A stretch of 33,368 nucleotides of DNA from Bacteroidaceae bacterium. GTDB lineage: Bacteria; Bacteroidota; Bacteroidia; Bacteroidales; Bacteroidaceae. Location: positions 1 to 33,368 of the forward strand of contig JAILKU010000033.1 in assembly GCA_024693505.1 (NCBI GenBank), written 5' to 3'. The notes beneath the pieces are model-generated. The model made no database searches. It was given only the letters and a program-made list of their open reading frames with translations, and had not been told where the DNA came from. Position 1 is the first letter of the stretch. Each line of letters opens with the position of its first letter. Position numbers and translations under genes: made by a program. Below are positions 31,450-33,368 of this stretch, piece by piece.

Positions 31450-31665
31450 TCACACTGCAATGTATGATAATACGTAGCGGGGCGACTGAAAAAAGAGCCC
31501 CGTGTTCGCATCGGAGAGTTTTTCGTAGATTGGCGAAGTATAGATTTTGTCTATAGCCTCTTCCATGGTATAGCCATGCTCCTCGACAAGAATCTGAATC
31601 ATTCGGGCAGTCAGCTGCTCCTTCAGATAGTTGAACTCCTGTGGTGTTACGTTTGGGGTGCTCAT
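31450..31665 (-). CDS. Small protein, third gene of the DUF3791/DUF3990 operon
   Basis: A 71-residue helical protein (VTPQEFNYLKEQLTARMIQI, LVEEHGYTMEEAIDKIYTSP, IYEKLSDANTGLFFQSPRY). It starts in an ATGA overlap with the DUF3990 gene (31662-31665). Small proteins of this look commonly accompany DUF3990, so it may be part of the antitoxin side; the function is unproven. Confidence 0.75.
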   Translation of the reverse strand: MSTPNVTPQEFNYLKEQLTARMIQILVEEHGYTMEEAIDKIYTSPIYEKLSDANTGLFFQSPRYVLSYIAV

Positions 31666-32141
31666 AGCTTGGTAAGTTTTGCGATGGCCCGCTCCGTACC
31701 GAAATAATACTGGAACGTGATACCTTTCATATACTTCAGGTTCTCCAGAAACTGGTCGAGCGTGATGTCGCCAGCCTCGTATTTACCTATCTGCACACCA
31801 ACGCGGTCGTTGGCGATAGGGCCGTATACTATGTCATAGTCGTGAGCCGACTGTGCGGAGGGATTGTTGCGGTTGAGGAAAATGAACTCTGCCCAATCGC
31901 GGTTATAGCTTTCGAAGGTCAACACACTCAATTCACCGCTGCAGAGCACTTGTTCATCAAAGCTATAGGCATTCATCACGGGCGATCCGCCCTCGGTGAG
32001 TGCCTTGAATTCAGCCATGCGCCAAGCTTGCTGACGATCGGCCGAAAGGTAGAAACCGCGTCCGAAATCTTTGTTTGGCCGTGACTTCCTAAGATCAATA
32101 TGATCGATGTCCTGCGTAGAGCCGTGGTAGAGCGTCATCAT
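31662..32141 (-). CDS. DUF3990 protein, ADP-ribosyltransferase-like putative toxin
   Basis: A 159-residue protein. The start at 32141 (MMTLYHGS) is set by the ATGA overlap with the upstream gene; the frame runs on to 32165. TLYHGSTQDIDHIDLRKSR and NKDFGRGFYLSADRQQAWRM match the DUF3990 family of the ADP-ribosyltransferase fold. H6 and Y31 would contact NAD, and FQYYFGTE (Q144) near the end may give the third residue of an H-Y-[EQ] set. WAEFIFLNR and HDYDIVYGPIANDRVG are further family blocks. ADP-ribosylation of a cell target as a toxin is inferred from the family and the operon. Neighbours on both sides are small coupled genes. Confidence 0.82.
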   Translation of the reverse strand: MMTLYHGSTQDIDHIDLRKSRPNKDFGRGFYLSADRQQAWRMAEFKALTEGGSPVMNAYSFDEQVLCSGELSVLTFESYNRDWAEFIFLNRNNPSAQSAHDYDIVYGPIANDRVGVQIGKYEAGDITLDQFLENLKYMKGITFQYYFGTERAIAKLTKL

Positions 32142-32356
32142 AGGCTGCCTCCATTTCTGCGGCAATAGCTGGCCATGCTCTGCACCATGTCATCGAACGA
32201 CTGGGTATGCATCACATCGTAAAAGTCGTGGGCCACCTTAATTGCGCCGTAACTGCTCAGGTACCGATAGGCCTCGGCCTCCGTCATCTGATAATGACTG
32301 GCAAAGGCTGCGATGAGTGCCACGATGTACTCTGCAATGTCTTTTACGCTAAACAT
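32138..32356 (-). CDS. DUF3791 protein, putative antitoxin
   Basis: A 72-residue protein: VKDIAEYIVALIAAFASHYQ, MTEAEAYRYLSSYGAIKVA, DFYDVMHTQSFDDMV. This is the DUF3791 pattern (helical, ending in HTQSxDDxV), found next to DUF3990 genes. It is the first gene of the three-gene operon, directly behind a strong promoter, as expected for an antitoxin made first. Confidence 0.82.
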   Translation of the reverse strand: MFSVKDIAEYIVALIAAFASHYQMTEAEAYRYLSSYGAIKVAHDFYDVMHTQSFDDMVQSMASYCRRNGGSL

Positions 32357-32385
32357 AATCTTTCGTTACCTTATTTAACTGGGGA

Positions 32386-32415
32386 CAAAGATACAACTTT
32401 TTTCTGATACTACAA
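32386..32415 (-). promoter_or_regulatory. Promoter of the DUF3791/DUF3990 operon
   Basis: On the minus strand TTG (32415-32413), 19 nt, TATCTTTG (32393-32386). No obvious operator palindrome is present around it. Confidence 0.8.
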
Positions 32416-32554
32416 GTTTTCTCTCAGAAAATGTCTAGAACGAATCCAATTGGCATTCGTTGAGGACATCCTCGACTCTATCGACCTCATTCAACATTGG
32501 TTTGGGTGTCCATAATCCTTATTGTTTTTGAAAGTTAGACAAAAAGTGAATGGG

Positions 32555-32865
32555 TCACATCTTCTTATATATGCTAAACGGAAGATTCTTGTTGATGGTG
32601 GTATGGACGTGCCAGCGCTTGGTGACGTATGCCTTGGACTTCTGTTTGCGAATAGCAGCAACGATTTGATTGGCTCTCTTTTCGACGGGCATCATCCAGA
32701 ATAGCCCTTCGCCTTTCGCCATTGCGGTATCGACAAGGCCTGGGCTGATGTCGGTGACATGGATGCAGTTGCCACTCTTGTATGCTTTCTTGCGCAAAGC
32801 TTCCATGTAGTTGATTTGAGCGCCCTGCCTATGCCTGAGGTGGCTCCGATGATGATGATGTTCAT
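32555..32865 (-). pseudogene. Short-chain dehydrogenase (SDR) relic with internal deletion
   Basis: From the ATG at 32865 the frame reads MNIIIIGATSGIGRAL, the Rossmann Gly motif of an SDR. A frame change follows within about 10 codons, and the next frame reads INYMEALRKKAYKSGNCIHV, TDISPGLVDTAMAKGEGLFW and on to the stop at 32555. PGLVDTAMAK is the usual segment after the active site. The catalytic Ser, Tyr and Lys region, roughly 140 codons, is missing. An internal deletion with a frameshift explains this best. Confidence 0.75.
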
Positions 32866-32886
32866 TGCTTTAAATCCCGATTTGAC

Positions 32887-33306
32887 TTATTTCTCTTTTG
32901 TAAAGCTGGCAATTTCCTCGCTTGAATCCGTCTTATACCAAACCATTTCAGAACCAGTCAGTTTGTGAATATCAACTTCAAGGTATATCTTGGATTCCCC
33001 ATTGTAAGTTCTTCCTGTGAATATATTCATGTGCCCAGTCTCTCCAACCCTATAATTGAGGTCAGTTGTTGTCCAACCTTCATCGGGCCATAAGGAAACT
33101 TGCTGCTCGATGCGACCAGAATACCAGTTCTCGGGATAGAAAGTATATATTACCGTCTCTCCGTCCATGAGGCCACTTCGTAGAGCTTTTCTCCATTTGC
33201 CTTCAAGTTTGCTTGCATCAAACTTGTAGTCATCATCGCTGCTGCAAGAGGCGAGGGAGAGCAAGGCAACGCACATCACGAAGATGTTTCTCCAGATTGT
33301 TTTCAT
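32887..33306 (-). CDS. Lipoprotein with possible surface-export signal
   Basis: A 139-residue protein with a clear lipobox (LLSLASC, Cys 21). Cys is followed by SSDDDY, which resembles the Ser-Asp-rich lipoprotein export signal described for Bacteroides surface lipoproteins. The mature part opens KLEGKWRKALRSGLMDGETV and is all beta (VIYTFYPENWYSGRIEQQVS, KIYLEVDIHKL), like lipocalin-type DUFs. The function is unknown. I see no good promoter in the 60 bp left to the window edge. Confidence 0.75.
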   Translation of the reverse strand: MKTIWRNIFVMCVALLSLASCSSDDDYKFDASKLEGKWRKALRSGLMDGETVIYTFYPENWYSGRIEQQVSLWPDEGWTTTDLNYRVGETGHMNIFTGRTYNGESKIYLEVDIHKLTGSEMVWYKTDSSEEIASFTKEK

Positions 33307-33368
33307 TTTGCTATAATTTTGTTGTCAATGTTCTACTTGATTAAACGTGGAGAACTGGGAAATATTGC

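Noticed and set aside
32433..32511. Plus-strand peptide resembling a HepT/DUF86 start (LAFVEDILDSIDLIQHWFGC)
   Set aside because: Only about 20 codons before a stop, no second half and no MNT partner; too short to call even a relic.

Overview
The window reads as the chromosome of a Bacteroidales bacterium, most likely Prevotella-like. Three things point there: repeated sigma-ABfr promoters (TTTG, 19-20 nt, TAnnTTTG); lineage-typical genes (a long NusB, a DUF3276 PUR-like protein, DUF5606, YajC-YbbR-CoaE, a Wzi capsule protein, GH95/GH43/heparinase-type enzymes); and almost no Shine-Dalgarno sequences. Most of it is GC-rich with ordinary codon use. AT-rich patches at about 1-1650, 17.6-20.6 kb and 31.4-33.3 kb carry accessory genes and gene relics.

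Left part (1-4.6 kb) is accessory. An 80-bp imperfect direct repeat carrying a promoter brackets a secreted protein, a truncated glycosyltransferase-like gene and a DUF2442/DUF4160 pair. It is followed by a phage- or mobile-like cassette: two SD-led small genes sharing a VNVNDIHD motif, a coiled-coil/DNA-binding-like protein, a DUF6633-like protein overlapping it, and a phage P5-like protein. From 4.6 to 12 kb lies a surface-glycan locus: a GT2 glycosyltransferase, an acyltransferase fused to an initiating phosphoglycosyltransferase, a DegT-type aminotransferase, Wzi with a coupled lipoprotein, and a second phosphoglycosyltransferase-like protein whose catalytic dyad appears to be replaced.

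The middle (12-17.4 kb) is housekeeping (a coiled-coil protein, ZapA, RNase Y) followed by a GH95 fucosidase-type lipoprotein. An AT-rich operon (17.6-20.5 kb, minus strand) encodes a GT-A-like protein with a winged-helix-like tail, a papain/C39-like protein with a (Gly-Ser)7 linker, and a secreted protein. The truncated gene at 869 is a paralogue of the first of these. I consider this the best candidate for an undescribed system.

The right part contains a broken GH43 gene, the rplY-pth-folE operon, a lipoprotein with a possible glycosidase fold, a DUF3276 gene divergent from nusB-yajC-ybbR-coaE, a heparinase II/III-type protein and a DUF5606 gene. It ends with a three-gene translationally coupled DUF3791/DUF3990 (ADP-ribosyltransferase-like) toxin-antitoxin-like operon, relics of an outer-membrane beta-barrel gene and an SDR gene, and a lipoprotein.

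Two intergenic arrays 13.7 kb apart, each three copies of a 22-bp unit with a CAACG-C-CGTTG palindrome, lie between convergent genes. Short-period tandem repeats (9 or 12 bp) occupy the spacers just after three stop codons.
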